Below are positions 1-12,500 of a stretch of 64,000 nt of DNA, piece by piece. The DNA is from Bryum argenteum. Taxonomy: Eukaryota; Streptophyta; Bryopsida; Bryales; Bryaceae. Location of the stretch: NCBI GenBank assembly GCA_037043015.1, contig CM073330.1, forward strand, positions 12,542,512 to 12,606,511, given 5' to 3'. Below the pieces are notes generated by a model. It saw only the letters and a list, made by a program, of their open reading frames with translations. It was not told the DNA's origin and did no database searches. Positions within the stretch are counted from its first letter, which is position 1. The number at the start of each line of letters is the position of its first letter. The translations under genes were made by a program, and so were the position numbers.

Positions 1-893
1 TACGGAAAGGCTGTTTGAATTTTTCTTCTCGAAAAACTTCTCCTTAGCCTCTTTTCGTAGCACAAGCATGGTCTCCATGTCAGCTATGCAGTCTAGAGCT
101 TTTTCGAAAACCTCCCGACATTCTTCTTGTACATCGTATGGTGTAGAAAGGGCTCTTTCTTTGAGGGCTTCCAATTCCTTTCTATTCTGCAGTACTAAAT
201 CCAATTCGATGCATGTGACTCTACCTAAATTGTGCACAAGGATCAAAGTATCCATGGCTTCGGATATTCTTCCACCCACTTTTCGGAGTGGATTTACCTC
301 AAAGGATATTGCTTCAATCCAATGCAGTGGAGGACTAGTTGGTTCATCGAGCTCGTATTCGTGTGTGTGTTCATCCTCCGAGGATTCAGAAGAAGACCTT
401 GCTGTGTAAAATTCCGCGTCGGCCTTAGGACTCATACGTACCGTTCCAATTCCATCTCCTTCAATAGTCTTTGATGTCTCTCCAACCTCTATTGGTTCGG
501 TCTTCTCTTGTATATGCAAACGTGGATGCGTCCACCAATGCACCTCCTTCCCGAGAATCATTTCCGCATATGCCATTTGTGCCAAAAAGTAGGGAACCTC
601 ATATTGAAAAATATGGTTGTTACCGTATATCATATGCCAAGCATAGATGCATCTCGCTTTGAATTCGTAATGATGGCACTCTCGGAGGTTAGCTTCATTC
701 TTGTGCCGATGAATATTGTGCCAATGTAGAGGAAAGAGCTTGTTGATGTGGCACCACTCCACATATTTCTCACATATGGCAAAAGACCACGGCCCCGTCT
801 CTTCTTCCCATCCCATCTCTAAACGCTACTATCTTTGGATTCTTCAAGATGTCCCCGCTTCTTCTTCGCAATCCGACCTCGGTCATGGCGCAC
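1..893 (-). pseudogene. Copy A of an unrecognised gene family, 3' end outside the window
   Basis: Function unknown. Read on the minus strand, an open frame runs from about 827 to the left edge. It contains the block shared with copies B (3032-4621) and C (7734-8438): KYVEWCHINKLFP, then CHHYEFKARCIYAW, then EVPYFLAQMAYAEMIL. An acidic Ser/Glu-rich linker and a charged, probably coiled-coil tail follow. The likely start is the ATG at about 893. The first part is in another frame, and two TAG codons at about 828-833 mark a frameshift, so this copy looks disabled. Conserved Cys and His (WCH, CHHYEF, RC) suggest metal binding, but no known domain is recognised. A GC-rich palindromic island lies directly upstream (1072-1357), as in the other copies. 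Confidence 0.6.
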
Positions 894-1071
894 CATGGAT
901 GTGCCCGCTACAACGGGTAGTGCCTCCATAACAAAAAAATTCGTAGAAAAACGCAAAGTCCTCTACGAGCAAGCAAGCAAAGAACTCAAGTCGATACTAG
1001 TCAATGCGCGAAAAGGAGGAACTCGCAAAGTGTGAAAATGGATCGCCTGTCGCGTTCTTAAGCGAGTGCTA

Positions 1072-1357
1072 AGGCGACCGGCGGTCTCACGAAATGTGCA
1101 CCGCCGGCCGCCGGCGGCCCAAATATCGCCCTATCTGGACCGCCCGACGCCTCGGCGACCGACGATCGCCCATGAATCGGACCGGCGGTCGCCCTAGCGA
1201 CCGACGATCGCCTAAAGCCGACCGGGCGGTCGCCCTAGCGACCGACGATCGCTTATCACCGATCGGCGGTCGCCCTAGCGACCGACGATCGCCTAAAGCT
1301 GACCGCCGACGCCCTAGCGACCGACGATCGCCCATCACCGGATCGGCGGTCGCCCTA
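1072..1357. repeat. GC-rich palindromic island 1
   Basis: About five imperfect units of 40-48 bp contain CGGTCGCCCTAGCGACCG, a 7-bp perfect stem with a CCTA loop, followed by GACGATCGCC. Units are separated by short variable links. It is extremely CpG-rich against AT-rich flanks and lies about 180 bp upstream of the likely start of copy A. Open frames on both strands here follow from the palindromic, stop-poor sequence. Confidence 0.85.
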
Positions 1358-2652
1358 TTTCACCTATTTATGTTGAATGCGAGGGCATCGGGTTTCATAG
1401 CACTCCTACGAGGATGAAAATCATGAGATGAGGATGAATATTGGATGGGGAGGAATAAAAGAGCGCTTTAGTTTATAATGTATTAATTTTAAAAATTAGG
1501 AATGTATGCATAGGGTATGAATTTCGGATCGTGGGTCCCATAATTCCCATTTTATGATCATTCAATTCCTAAGAAATGGACAAGAGATGTGTAAATGGAT
1601 AATAATGTATGGGAGGAAGGATGGGGTGAGAGTTTTTCGTCCTCTTTGTAGGCATGAATGGTATATATTATTTTGTATGCTGTATATTTTAAGAAGTCAT
1701 ATCGTGCCTAATCAGTTATAATAATTGATAAAATGTGAAATCATTTAAGAGCATCAGCCTCTTCAATGCATGAAAACACTTTAATGAATCTAACGATTCA
1801 ATACCTACAATCTGAGCATGTAATCCTAGGTAGTCTATTCGTAGCATCTAAATAAGATACCATTTCTGTACAAAACTGCACCTCTTATTTTAACATCACA
1901 TTCAGTAACAATTTCTAGTTTCTTTTTATATCAGTGGAGCCTTTAATATATTATAAGATCTCCGTATATAATATCCGACTGATAGATTATCCTTGCAATG
2001 AGTTTATGGGCTCATAACATTATGAAATTTTTTAAATTGAGTGGGGGGAGGAATTTGAAAATTTTGGCAAGTCAAATAATAAGGCCTCGAAATACAATTA
2101 AGTGAATGGGATTAGTGCATATACCCTAGAAAGCACTGAGAGAAATAGTAGCTTACCAAATTAAAAGGTGATATATCATGACATATTATATGTTTGGAGA
2201 AAAAATGAGTGACCACTATATGAAGGTAAATATTTGAAGTCAAGAAGACTAATGATTTGCGGACATTCTTATCAACCCAAAGAATGAGGGTACTTTTGGA
2301 ACCAATATTTGATGATGAGTATTTTATGTTGAGAATTTTGAGAATGTTGAAAATTATAATTTTGTAAATTGTGATTAAACTTGTATCGATCTAAATCCAT
2401 ATTACACCACAAGAGTATCCAATGAGAATAAAATCATTTTTCATGTATCATGGTCACCGCTCTTGGCAAAATGCCCATGACCATGAGAATCATTTTCAAT
2501 TGTGAATGAGATATAGGAAGATGTGAGTGGGAATGAGAGAAAATGAGGGGGATGAGGGGGATTGAAGGGGGAATGGGGAGATGCTTGAATCCGTTAATTC
2601 AAAATTTGAATATTGCATAAAGAGGATCCAAGAAAAAGAGCGGGAGCTCTCG
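1358..2652. other. AT-rich non-coding stretch
   Basis: No ORF with recognisable content. The right edge (about 2500-2590) is purine-rich with GGGGAT/GGGGAA runs. No terminal repeats or RNA gene were seen. Confidence 0.6.
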
Positions 2653-2838
2653 CGAAGTCGCCCCTGCAGAGTGCCGGTCGCCCCGAAGCGCTCCGCTCTG
2701 GGTCAGATCGAAACTCTTTTGAAGCCGCACCGCGGTCGCCGCCTAGCTGACCGGCGGTCGCCCGAGCGAGTCTTGCAAGAAACACGGACCGGGCGGTCGC
2801 CCTAACGATGTCGCCGACACCGCCGGTCGCCCCGCCAC
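2653..2838. repeat. GC-rich palindromic island 2
   Basis: A degenerate version of the island motif (GCCGGTCGCC, GACCGGCGGTCGCC, GGGCGGTCGCC), less regular than island 1. It ends about 195 bp before the ATG of copy B. Directly after it, a block with CACGTG, TTGCGCATTGTC, GTGTCGAC and GTTGCCAC (about 2887-2950) is conserved with the same position upstream of copy C (about 7502-7566). Confidence 0.75.
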
Positions 2839-3031
2839 AGGAGGTTAAATACAATCGTAATAGGCCGTAGTCGTCACTTTTTCGCCCACGTGCGTGAATT
2901 GCGCATTGTCCGTGTGTCGACTCAAAGTTGCCACTTGCTTGCTCGATTGGAGGCCAACGTGGATTGCACCATTTTTGGTGTTTTGTATCTAACATCACAT
3001 CATAGCGCCATCACCGTGATCGGAGGTAACA

Positions 3032-4621
3032 ATGACTACAATTGCGGAACGTAAAATAGTACTTGGGAGCGACGCAAGAAGAGAGGGAAAACTCAGAAGA
3101 GGAATCACCGTATTCTCCAAGATGCCACTCAACGCGCTTTTCCGGGGTGGGAGACCGAAGAGGGTGTGTGGAGTCAGACAACAGTGAAGAATTACATCGC
3201 CTGGTGCCACATCAGCAAGTTGTTTCCACACTTTCGACATGAGACGCACTTGAAATCAAATGCCGCAACCGCACTATTGTAAGCATGACGAATTCGTGCA
3301 ACGATGTATTGAAGTGTGGAGGTTCCTTTATAAAGGCAAGAATGTCACCAAGAACGAGGTTTCGTATCATATTGCTCAAATGGTGTATGCAGAGGTAATA
3401 TTGGAGAAAGTGGTGGATTGGAGCTCAATGAAAAAATCGCCTCAATTCTTCCTTCCAACCAAGCAAGATATTCCAAGAGCCCCTTTGAGAGAAAAAACCA
3501 CGAGAAGGACTTACGGCAAAGAAGGTATCGGAAAGATGGGGATGCTTTGATGATGTGTATGTTTGGGTAAATCCTAATTCGATGAAGAAGAGGTTAAGGA
3601 GAGGGAGCATCATACTCCTCTTGTAGAAGGTTCTATTGGTGGCGTCGAACACTTTCATGTGGGTGAAACAAGCGTGCAAGATTTGGATGTGATTGATGCA
3701 CCCGTGAAGCACATCGAGGACCTACGAATGAAGGAGAAGCGGATGGCATTGAATACATGGAGGTTGAAGCAATGTTTGGTGCTTGTACTTTGGGAACACC
3801 CGAAGTTATAGTTCGCCCGTTATGAGCGCCTCTCCTCAAACAAATGTTAGCGTAGAGGATGGGACTCTAGAATATCCAATGGAAACGATTGAACAATCGA
3901 AAAGAGAAGGAAATGAAGAAGTAGAGCCGAGAAGGAAGTTCAAGTAGTCTTCAAAGCGAAACGCCCGAATGAAAACGATGATTCGTACATGAAGTTGTTG
4001 AACAAGGCTTTTGAGAATTATTCATATTTGTTTCATGCTTTGTCATACGAACGGGCAAAGTGTGTTGAACTCCAACATGACATAAAGGTAATCAAGGACG
4101 CAAAAAAGAAGATCCAAGAGGAGGCGACGAATGTTCTCCCAGCTCTGGTTGCATCAGATCAAGTCGATTATGAGGAAGAGCTCATAAAGAAGACGAAACA
4201 TTTCGAGGATGTGCTTAAGAGATACAGACGTGTCGACGAATGGTTTGTGGTCAATGATTGGGGTCGCGAGAAGGATTTTATGGTTGAAGGAGCCAAGGAC
4301 CAAGGTCATTTTGAGAAGGAGCTAAAGGAACTCATTTTGGCATGCGATGCCTTGAGAGCTGAGATCGAAAGGGTGAACCTAGCATCAATAAGATTGAAGG
4401 GGGACAAGGAAAAGTTAGTCCTCAATGGAATAGATGGAACCGTGGATATTGCAGAAGAGGGTCAAAGTTCACAGCGCAATGAAACAACCGAGGAGTTGGT
4501 CAAAAAGCTACTTGTGCTCGCAGAAGAGGAGAGGTTCTTAAATGCAAGGATCAAAGATCTATGTATTGCAAATAAGACAAAGGAGAAATGTCGGAGCTGG
4601 TACCATCTAAAAAAAAACTAA
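3032..4621 (+). pseudogene. Copy B of the unrecognised gene family, frameshifted
   Basis: The start at 3032 aligns with copy C (MT...ERKI). The frame then shifts near 3065 (to a frame reading AFPGWETEEGVW and NYIAWCHISKLFPHFRHE), again near 3265 (HYCKHDEFVQRCIEVWRFLY, EVSYHIAQMVYAEVIL), and again in the acidic linker near 3550. The last segment, 3989-4621, is a clean 210-residue, Lys/Glu-rich, strongly helical tail that looks like a coiled coil (for example EEELIKKTKHFEDVLKRY). The family block is very close to copy C, so the frameshifts are probably recent. The product would be a Cys/His N-terminal domain, an acidic linker and a coiled coil; function unknown. Confidence 0.65.
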
Positions 4622-5307
4622 AGTACAATGGAAGAAGATTAGAGTAAGCGGAATCAAGTTTTAGAAAGACGTTGGTGTGTTGGTTATATCCATTTACTTT
4701 ATTTTATTTGTGAACTGAAAGTTGGGAGATAAGTGCTAGGCTGGATGTTATACAATGTATCTTTTTGATTATATGATATGTTTTTACTAGTAAGATACCC
4801 GTTGAACGATGTTATGTTTATTATTTGTATATATGCGCACGGTGTTATTTTAATCATCTTGTTTATTCTTTTTATTTGTTTATTTTTTATTTGAAATGCA
4901 TGATTTGGAAATATCTAAAAGGAGGTTCTTAGAATGGTATGTAGGTTCGTAATTATTTAAGTTGGTAGGTTTGTATGTTGGTAGGTTGGTGGATACTTTG
5001 GACAGTGGTCTTTTAGAAAATTATGTCGTGTATACCATTCCATATGTATATATAATGATATTGAATTTTGGAAAGCTTTTATTAGTATTAATCCACGATG
5101 AAGTAATGATAAATAATTTGTAAAAATTTGGAATCGTACCTAAGTTGTAAAAGTTACGTATAAATATATGGTGGGATTTAGTTGCAAGTATCTAGAGTCA
5201 ATGAATATATTTACAAACCCCCCAAAACCTCGCAAGGCAATGATTCGTACATGATTTCAAATATGCAGAAAATGATTTGTAGCAAAAGGGGGAAGATATT
5301 CGCGCCC
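4622..5307. other. AT-rich 3' region after copy B
   Basis: TTG/TTT-rich sequence with no coding signal. It probably contains the 3' UTR and flank of copy B. Confidence 0.5.
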
Positions 5308-5740
5308 ATCGCGTGACCGCGGCCGCCTCGTCACCGTCGTTCATTGGATCGGCGGTCGCCCTAGCGACCGACGACGCCCATCGCTGACCGGCGGTCGCCG
5401 CCCAAAGAAGAGGGTGGCGCGGAGGCTCGCGGACACTAATCTCCTTGGTGCACCCCATCATCACGTAGACCGCGACGACGCCGCCGACCGACGACGGTCG
5501 CCGGATCGGCGGTCGCCCTAGCGACCGACGATCGCCTTAGCGACCACGACGACGCCGCCCTGCCACGCCTGGACCGGGGCGGTCGCCCAAGCGAGAGAGG
5601 GTGCGAGGAGGAGCTCGCGGACACTAATCTCCTTGGTGCACCCCATCACGTAGACCGCCGGTCGCCCTGACCACATGCCGGGTCGCTGATCGGCGGTCGC
5701 CCTAGCGACCGACGACGCCCATCCGCCGTATTGGCGGGCG
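5308..5740. repeat. GC-rich palindromic island 3 with internal duplication
   Basis: Contains GATCGGCGGTCGCC, CTAGCGACCGACGA and related motifs. A segment with CGCGGACACTAATCTCCTTG and GTGCACCCCATCA occurs twice (about 5420-5470 and 5610-5660), a direct duplication about 190 bp apart with island motifs between the copies. It lies downstream of copy B. Confidence 0.8.
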
Positions 5741-7180
5741 CGGGATTGGAGGTTTTGAATGAAGTTAACACCAAGTATCCTATAGACCTACACCATGCCA
5801 AGGTTGAATCAAATTAACACCAAGTATTTCCTTCCATGTAAATCCAAGTTCCATGTGGCTTCTTTCATGATTTAATATATTTAATACGGTTAGAGAAAAT
5901 AATAAAACCACCTCCTCCCCCCTTTAGTATAACTTCCTCTATTACTTAGCATCCTACAAAGTCAAAGTAAATCATAACATGTAGATACGTTTCTTTTACA
6001 GGAAATTTTGTTCTTCCATAATTTTTATAAGGTCTTTTTTAGTCAACACAAGTTTTAAAATCGTTATCTCTTTCCACAAATCTATTTTCCGTACATCATT
6101 CAATATTCTACTCATTCAAATGACTTACAAGCAAATGATGACCTATAGGTGACATATCCCCACGATTTTCTAAATAACACCATCATTTCCATAGGGTCAT
6201 CATTAGGTAGTGTAAGGGTTTAAATTATCCTCTTACCCCCTTTATCTAATTTTTCTTATTTTTTGAAGTTTTGGTGTTTCTAAGTGCTTCCAACCAAAAT
6301 CCAACCTATAGATCCTTTACTCCAACGATTCTTTTTCATAGCTCCATCATGTTCATAAGGTAGTTATTACATAGTCCAATTCTTTTTAAAATATTTTTTC
6401 TCTCCATTTAACTATTTTTTATCTTTTATTTAAAGCTCTACTTACTTCGAAAATTCTATATTAATTTGGGAAAAATAGTACAGGTTGTCCTATAATACTT
6501 TTGATGGTTCCATCATTTTTATATGATCCATATTACCTACACTAAATAGGTAGATTAGTGTTAGATACACTAATATACATAAATAGGCTATAAGTTTTTA
6601 CTATTAGTCAATATTTGTACCCTCTACAAAGGTGAAGATGGGGATCCTTACATAGTATTGGAATCGATACTCTTGGCAAAATTTTTATCCCAAAAGTAAA
6701 AACTTGTAGCATTTTCAAATCTTATAAAAATCTAACACTAATGTACCTATTTAGTGTAATCCAAATGTTCAAATTACATTCCCCACTTTGTTTTCGTATG
6801 CATGTGCGCACAAAGCCTACTTTCACATGACTATTTAATTATTGCAAATTCGGGAAAAATACTTTCATTCCTGCTATGCCCCTAAGATTTATATTATATT
6901 TTTTACACAATATGAATCACCTAGGAAAGTTATCAGCACCCCTTCTACTCCCTTTTTACTTATATATCATTTTCATACGGTCATTATTAGGAAGTCCAAG
7001 TATTAAAATCACATTATTGCCCCACATATATATATATATATATGTTTTTTTAAAATTTTTTTTTGTTTTTAGTTTTGATGGTTCCAAATACTTGCCACCA
7101 AAAGTCATTATATACAATCGTTACTACTCTGATAATTCTGACACACACGCTGGGAAGAAGGTAAGTACTTAATCACCAGG
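5741..7180. other. AT-rich non-coding stretch with a TA microsatellite
   Basis: No credible gene. It includes many homopolymer tracts and a (TA)n run at about 7025-7043. Short ORFs here are low-complexity. Confidence 0.6.
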
Positions 7181-7450
7181 TGGACCGGCGGTCGCCCAGT
7201 GACCGGCGGTCGCCCACCAGCTGGATCGGCGGTCGCGCGATCCAGAGGTCGCGGCCCCACGCAAACGTCGCGCCCTCCCACTTGGAGGTCGCGACCTCTG
7301 ACCAGTGGTCGCAGACCAGGTGGACCGGCGGTCGCCCGTCCGCTGGATCGGCGGTCGCCCTGGCGACCGACGATCGCCCATCGGCTGGATCGGCGGTCGC
7401 CCTGGCGACCGACGCTCGCCTTTCAGCTGGATCGGCGGTCGCCCTAGAAC
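7181..7450. repeat. GC-rich palindromic island 4
   Basis: At least six GGCGGTCGCC cores separated by GTGGACC, AGCTGGATC and similar links, with GGCGACCGACGATCGCC and GGCGACCGACGCTCGCC between them. A separate piece reads GAGGTCGCGACCTC, a palindrome, near 7286. It lies about 285 bp upstream of the ATG of copy C. Confidence 0.85.
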
Positions 7451-7733
7451 CAGGGTTACATATACGCGGGCGGACACCGCCAGTCGCCATTTCTCACCGC
7501 GTCCACGTGTCGAGCCTTGCGCATTGTCTGGTGTCGACCTCGGGTTGCCACCTGCTTGTGCGAGCGCTAGAGCGTGCGGTGATTGGCACACATGTGCCAC
7601 ACGTGTGCATTTCACACATACATGCTGCCCGATTTTCGAGTTTTCTATATTTTGTGTTAGTCCACGGAATACATATAACTATTTTTTTGAAATAGTTTAA
7701 AAACTTTCTTCCTTCGTTAGCATTTCGGTGACC

Positions 7734-8438
7734 ATGACGCCTAGCCAGGAGCGGAAGATAGCGAGAGACAAGGACCGCAAGAGGAAAGGAAAGATGCAAA
7801 GGAGATTTCACAAGATTCTCATAGATCCCACGCTACAGGCTTTTCCGGGGTGGGCGCAAGTAGAGGAACCGTGGACCCTCAAGACTTGCAAGTGGTACAT
7901 TGCTTGGTGCCACATCGGCCATTTGTTTCCACACTATCGTCACGAGTTTCATCGCCGCCTGAATTGCGCAAATTTGCACTATTGCCATCACGATGAATTT
8001 GTGCAACGATGCATTGAAGTGTGGAAGTTCCTCTACGCCGGTGTGCATGTGGTGAGCAACGAGGTTTCGTACAACATAGCACAAATGGTGTACGCGGAGG
8101 TAATTTTGCAGAGGGACGTGGATTGGAGGACGTTTAAAAAATCCCCTCAAACAATTAAGCCACAAGAACCGCATATTCCACGAGCTCCTTACCCAACGGC
8201 CAACCCACGAGAAGGGCTTACAACACCTAGGGGTTACAAAGGAGGAATCCCTGATGAGGACATAGTTTGGTCAGATTCGGAAGAAGAAGGGACCGAAAGC
8301 CGAGAAGTGGATGAAGGGGAGCCAAACCAAACGATGGAGGAAGGTCAAGCACATTTTGATGAAGGGGGGCCAAGCCAAGTTTGTACAGAAGGGGGGCCAA
8401 GCCAAATTTACAATGAAGGGGGCCCAAGCGAAGAGTGA
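7734..8438 (+). CDS. Copy C of the unrecognised gene family, short intact ORF
   Basis: An intact 234-codon ORF from ATG 7734. The N-terminus is very basic (MTPSQERKIARDKDRKRK, a possible nuclear signal). It is followed by AFPGWAQVEEPW, KWYIAWCHIGHLFPHYRHE, HYCHHDEFVQRCIEVWKFLY and EVSYNIAQMVYAEVIL, then an acidic tail ending in three EGGPSQ/EGGPSE repeats. It lacks the coiled-coil tail of copies A and B, so it is either truncated by the repeat or a short form. The conserved C..H and HYCHHDEF...RC residues suggest a zinc-binding fold, but the family is not recognised. The upstream block at about 7502-7566 is conserved with copy B and may hold the promoter. Confidence 0.6.
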   Translation: MTPSQERKIARDKDRKRKGKMQRRFHKILIDPTLQAFPGWAQVEEPWTLKTCKWYIAWCHIGHLFPHYRHEFHRRLNCANLHYCHHDEFVQRCIEVWKFLYAGVHVVSNEVSYNIAQMVYAEVILQRDVDWRTFKKSPQTIKPQEPHIPRAPYPTANPREGLTTPRGYKGGIPDEDIVWSDSEEEGTESREVDEGEPNQTMEEGQAHFDEGGPSQVCTEGGPSQIYNEGGPSEE

Positions 8439-9002
8439 CTGGTAGTTAGTTAATCACGTTTTTTTAGCAATTGTAGAAAAGTAGTGTACTCGATACCAAA
8501 CACTAAGTGCAATTGCCATTTTGTATGCAAAAACGTTGAATGTGAATATGAACTTTTTGATTTTCTTCAATTTAAATATTCTTGGTGAATGCAATCTCAC
8601 TATTGCATGTGGTATAAGCATAATGGAAAAACCTTCAATGTCCGAGGTACCATCATTGATACATGGCAATTTTTATCATTCTTAATTATTTAGGAAACGT
8701 GGATTGAGCAATATTCATCCCTTTATTTTTTGGATTTGAAGCAAGAGAAGTTAAAACTCTAGTTTCTAATATGAGTCCTTATTGTTCTCTCTCTTGCCTT
8801 CGCATGTTCCCTTTATTATTATTAATTTTTTTCTTTTCAAAAGAAAAGCATTATTGCAAATCAAACATTTTTGAGCCACATGGTCTCCGGAATTCTAGTT
8901 ATTAATAGCTCTACTACGTGGACGGTGGACCAAGGAATTTGACTTGGAGAGTAAAGTGCTCTTCGTCCGAGCAATCTGTCTTGGGAGTGTCTAAATATCC
9001 TC
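8439..9002. other. Non-coding stretch after copy C
   Basis: AT-rich; nothing recognised. Confidence 0.5.
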
Positions 9003-9241
9003 TACGAGCGTGGCTTGGATGCCAGGCTCGGGTGGGGGGTGGGGAGGGTGGGGTAAAATCTGCCCCTATTTTTTAATTTGTTTAGGCCCCATTTGAACAC
9101 ATAGGGGGCTTCCAAGGGTAATTTGGGGCCCTAGGCCCCAAATTTTGCGAAAAAAAATTCAAAAAATGGCCCCAAATGGGGAAAACGGGAAGGGCCAGAA
9201 AATTGATCCCCACCGAGCCTGGCATCCTCGCCACGCTCGTA
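9003..9241. mobile_element. MITE-like inverted-repeat element with G-quadruplex motif
   Basis: The ends are inverted repeats of about 35 bp. The left end reads TACGAGCGTGGCTTGGATGC then CAGGCTCGG; the right end, reverse-complemented, reads TACGAGCGTGGCGAGGATGC then CAGGCTCGG. The left arm continues into GGGTGGGGGGTGGGGAGGG, a perfect G-quadruplex pattern. The centre holds a second near-palindrome around GGGGCCCTAGGCCCC. It has no coding capacity, and no clean target duplication was found. Confidence 0.65.
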
Positions 9242-9269
9242 GGGGAGAAATAAAGAGACCCATCTGTCA

Positions 9270-9432
9270 TCGCTAAGGCGACCGGCGGTCCAAGTGGGTT
9301 GGGCTAGGGCGACCTGCGGTCCAGCTAGCGCGATGAAGTCAACGCCAGGGCGACCGCCGGTTCACATGGCGGCGACAAATATTTAGGGCGACCGCCGATC
9401 CGGGCCGTGGCGACCGCCGATCCGGGCCGTGG
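9270..9432. repeat. GC-rich palindromic island 5
   Basis: GGCGACCGGCGGTCC, GGGCGACCTGCGGTCC, GGCGACCGCCGGTTC and two tandem copies of GGCGACCGCCGATCCGGGCC. Here the GGCGACCGCC strand dominates. It lies directly upstream of the hAT coding region. Confidence 0.75.
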
Positions 9433-9563
9433 CAAGATATATATAAGGAGTCGTTCACGGGCTCGAAGTCACTTTCCTTTGCGCTTGGCCCGTTGTCTTG
9501 GGTCTCCCCATGAGAAGCCCCCTGCTCGGTCTATAGGTGCAAAGAGTAACTTGAGCCCTTCTA

Positions 9564-12500
9564 GTGCGTGTTGTCGTCACCGGTTTCATTGCGGCAAGGA
9601 GAGGTGCGGTTCCGCAACATGGAGCATTCTTCCCAATCCAACGGGTACCGGATAATAGAAGAGACACTCGCAAATGGGACGAGTGGCTACGAGTATCCAC
9701 GGAACGGAACGACAAGCCAAATACTCGCGTGTGCTTATTCTGTGGGAAAAGCACAGTCTTTGTAAGGCAACGAGCATTAGCTCATTTCGGATATCCTCAC
9801 AATTCCCCATTACCCCGGTATACGAGGTTGCCCCGTGGAGTTCTCGAGCTATTCCGTGGATCATGAGGGGATAGTTCCAAAGAACAACATTTCTTATGCG
9901 GATGTTGTTCCAGACTCACGAGTGGAAGCGGGCATACCATATGCGGCAAGGGAAACTACGGAGAACATAGATACCCCTCACATCAACTCTGTACAAGTAC
10001 CATCCCCTAACCTAAGGTCTAATCAGGTGCCATCCTCTAACAAGGGGAGTCATGGCAGCAATGGACAAAGGATCTCTACGCTCTCTAGTGGACGGCAACA
10101 TGGGCAAAGGAGTATGGAGGATAGTTTTGATCTTGCCATTAGGCAAAATTTGGATGCAAAGTGGGCTTCATTTTTCTATGAGGCAAACATTGCATTCAAT
10201 GTCGTCGACATCCAAAGATTCATAAGTGCCGTTCAAGAGACAAAAAAAGGCGGTATTGGTGGATATCAACCACCCTCGTATCATGCTATTAGGACTACGA
10301 TGCTCGATGCGAAGAAGGCGGCCGCAAAAGGTCGGTAGAGGATCGAACAAAACTTTCTATCGAGAAGTACGGAGGAACAATATGCTCAGATGGGTGGTCC
10401 GATGTCACAAGCAGACCACTCATTAACATGATGCTTGTTTGCCCAGTGGGAGAAGTGTTTTTGGGATCAGTGGATACTACAGGGAAGAAAAAGGACATTG
10501 CTTATGTGGCAAATGAAATGGCGAAGTACATAGAGGAGGTTGGACCACAAAACATCGTGCGATATGCACCGACAATGCAAGCTCCATGTTAGGTCTTTGT
10601 GAAGAAGTTGCGAGATAGACTATCCTCACTTGTATGGACAAGGTTGTGCGGCACATATTCTAGACCTCCTTCTCGAAGATTGGGGGAAAGAGGCGTGGGT
10701 TAAGCAATTGGTGGAGCAAGCCAAGAGAGTGTGCACATTTATTAAGGGGTCCCACGTCCCCCTGGCTCTATTCAGGAAGTACTCGCCGAAGCTGCAGCTC
10801 AAGGTACCACCTCAGACTCGATTTGCAACAAACTACTTGATGATAGAGCGGTTGTTAAAGCTACAACAACCTCTGAACAACATGGTGATCGATCCGGAGT
10901 GGCATGCGTTTGTCCAAACATTGTTCAACAGGCAAAACAGTCACCAGTTACAGACAAAGGCAAGGAATGTGCGGATTAGCATTAGGAGCGATGAGTTCTG
11001 GGAGAATTGTACGAAGTCTGTCAACGTAGTTGAACCAGTACTCCTAGCTCTTCGGGAGTTCGACGGGGAAGTACCAGCCATGCCCAGGGCGTATGTGATC
11101 ATGTTGGACCTTAAGGAACACGTGTTCTCTTTGCGTGAACCTCCATTCGAACTATCCCACGACATTGCTACAAAATACGAGGATGCATTTCAAAAACGAT
11201 GGGAGATGATGCTCACAAACCTCCACTATGCAGCAGCTTTGTTGAACCCTTATTTGACAAATATTGGAGCAATTCAAAACAATGGAGAAGCAAGAAGAGC
11301 TTTAAACCGGGTCATAAGGAAGCTTAGCGCCCCAATGGGAGTGGTCTATGAGGAAGTGGTGCGGGAACTCATACAATATGAGGAGAGGACGGGTCCATTT
11401 AACACCAATTCAGAGGCCCCTGATCCAGCTCACTGTGACTTGTTACCCCATCAATGGTGGCATCAAGTCGGGGGGAATGCCTTGCCAAAAATTGCGAAGA
11501 GGATTTTGGCATTGACATGTTTAGCTTCATCATGTGAGAGGAATTGGAGCATGTACTCTTTCGTGCACAACAAAGTGAGGAATCGGTTGTCAACTTCCAA
11601 AGCAGAGGACCTTGTGTACATCTATGCGAACGCCAAACTCGAGCGCCGAAAACGTACGGATCGCCGAGAACGTGGTACGAAAATTACTTAGAAGAAGAGG
11701 ACTCTGACGAAGAAGACTATGTACCCGACAATGAATGGGATGATGGTGTATTCATGGATAACTCGGAGGCAGATGACGACAATTATGTCAACGACGGTTT
11801 CGAACACGGCGACCTAGAGAATTGGAACGACAACGAAGGAAACATGACTATTCATGTCAAGGACCCGTTTGAGTTCGATGACGACCAGGATGTTCCACAA
11901 CCGCCTCGCCCGGTTTGCGGTATTTGCCAAATGACACGAAAGGAGAAGGAGTGGCAAATTTACAACTCCAAGAGAGTACCGCCTAGCGAAACAAGACTTG
12001 GTAAACCGGATGGATGAAGAGAACATTGGTCCACTTAAAGGCGCAGCCACACTCTACCAACGACGATAAACTTGAGAGTGTGAAGGGCACGGTTACCACG
12101 ACAGGAGTTCAAATGGACCAAATTAAAGTGGAACCTAACGATGTATCCAATTCAGGTTGCATGGAAGTGGGGTCACCTAGAGTTTCAACCATTCGATCAA
12201 GGAATTCAACTCTTAACGGAGATGACTCCGATGTACCTCTACAACAATTGTTCCCAAGGGTTACCCAACCTAAAGGGGCCCATACAACACGTATGGTATT
12301 GCCGAAGATGGAGGTCAAGATAGAACCAACAAGTCCAACATGCAACCGGGCATTGGCAGTGGCACGAGACGCGTCGGGCCATCTACACAACCTCGCAATC
12401 GTATTACACGAGGCCAGAAGCGTTTGAGGAAGGCACACGATCGACGATGTCGGAAAGGAGCACGTGTACATGAAGAAGTCCATGCTGGGATTGCTTCATC

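Noticed and set aside
1087..1417. ORFs on both strands across the GC islands (also 7169-7700 and 5198-5624)
   Set aside because: Repetitive Arg/Ser/Pro peptides from palindromic DNA open in several frames; no unique domain.
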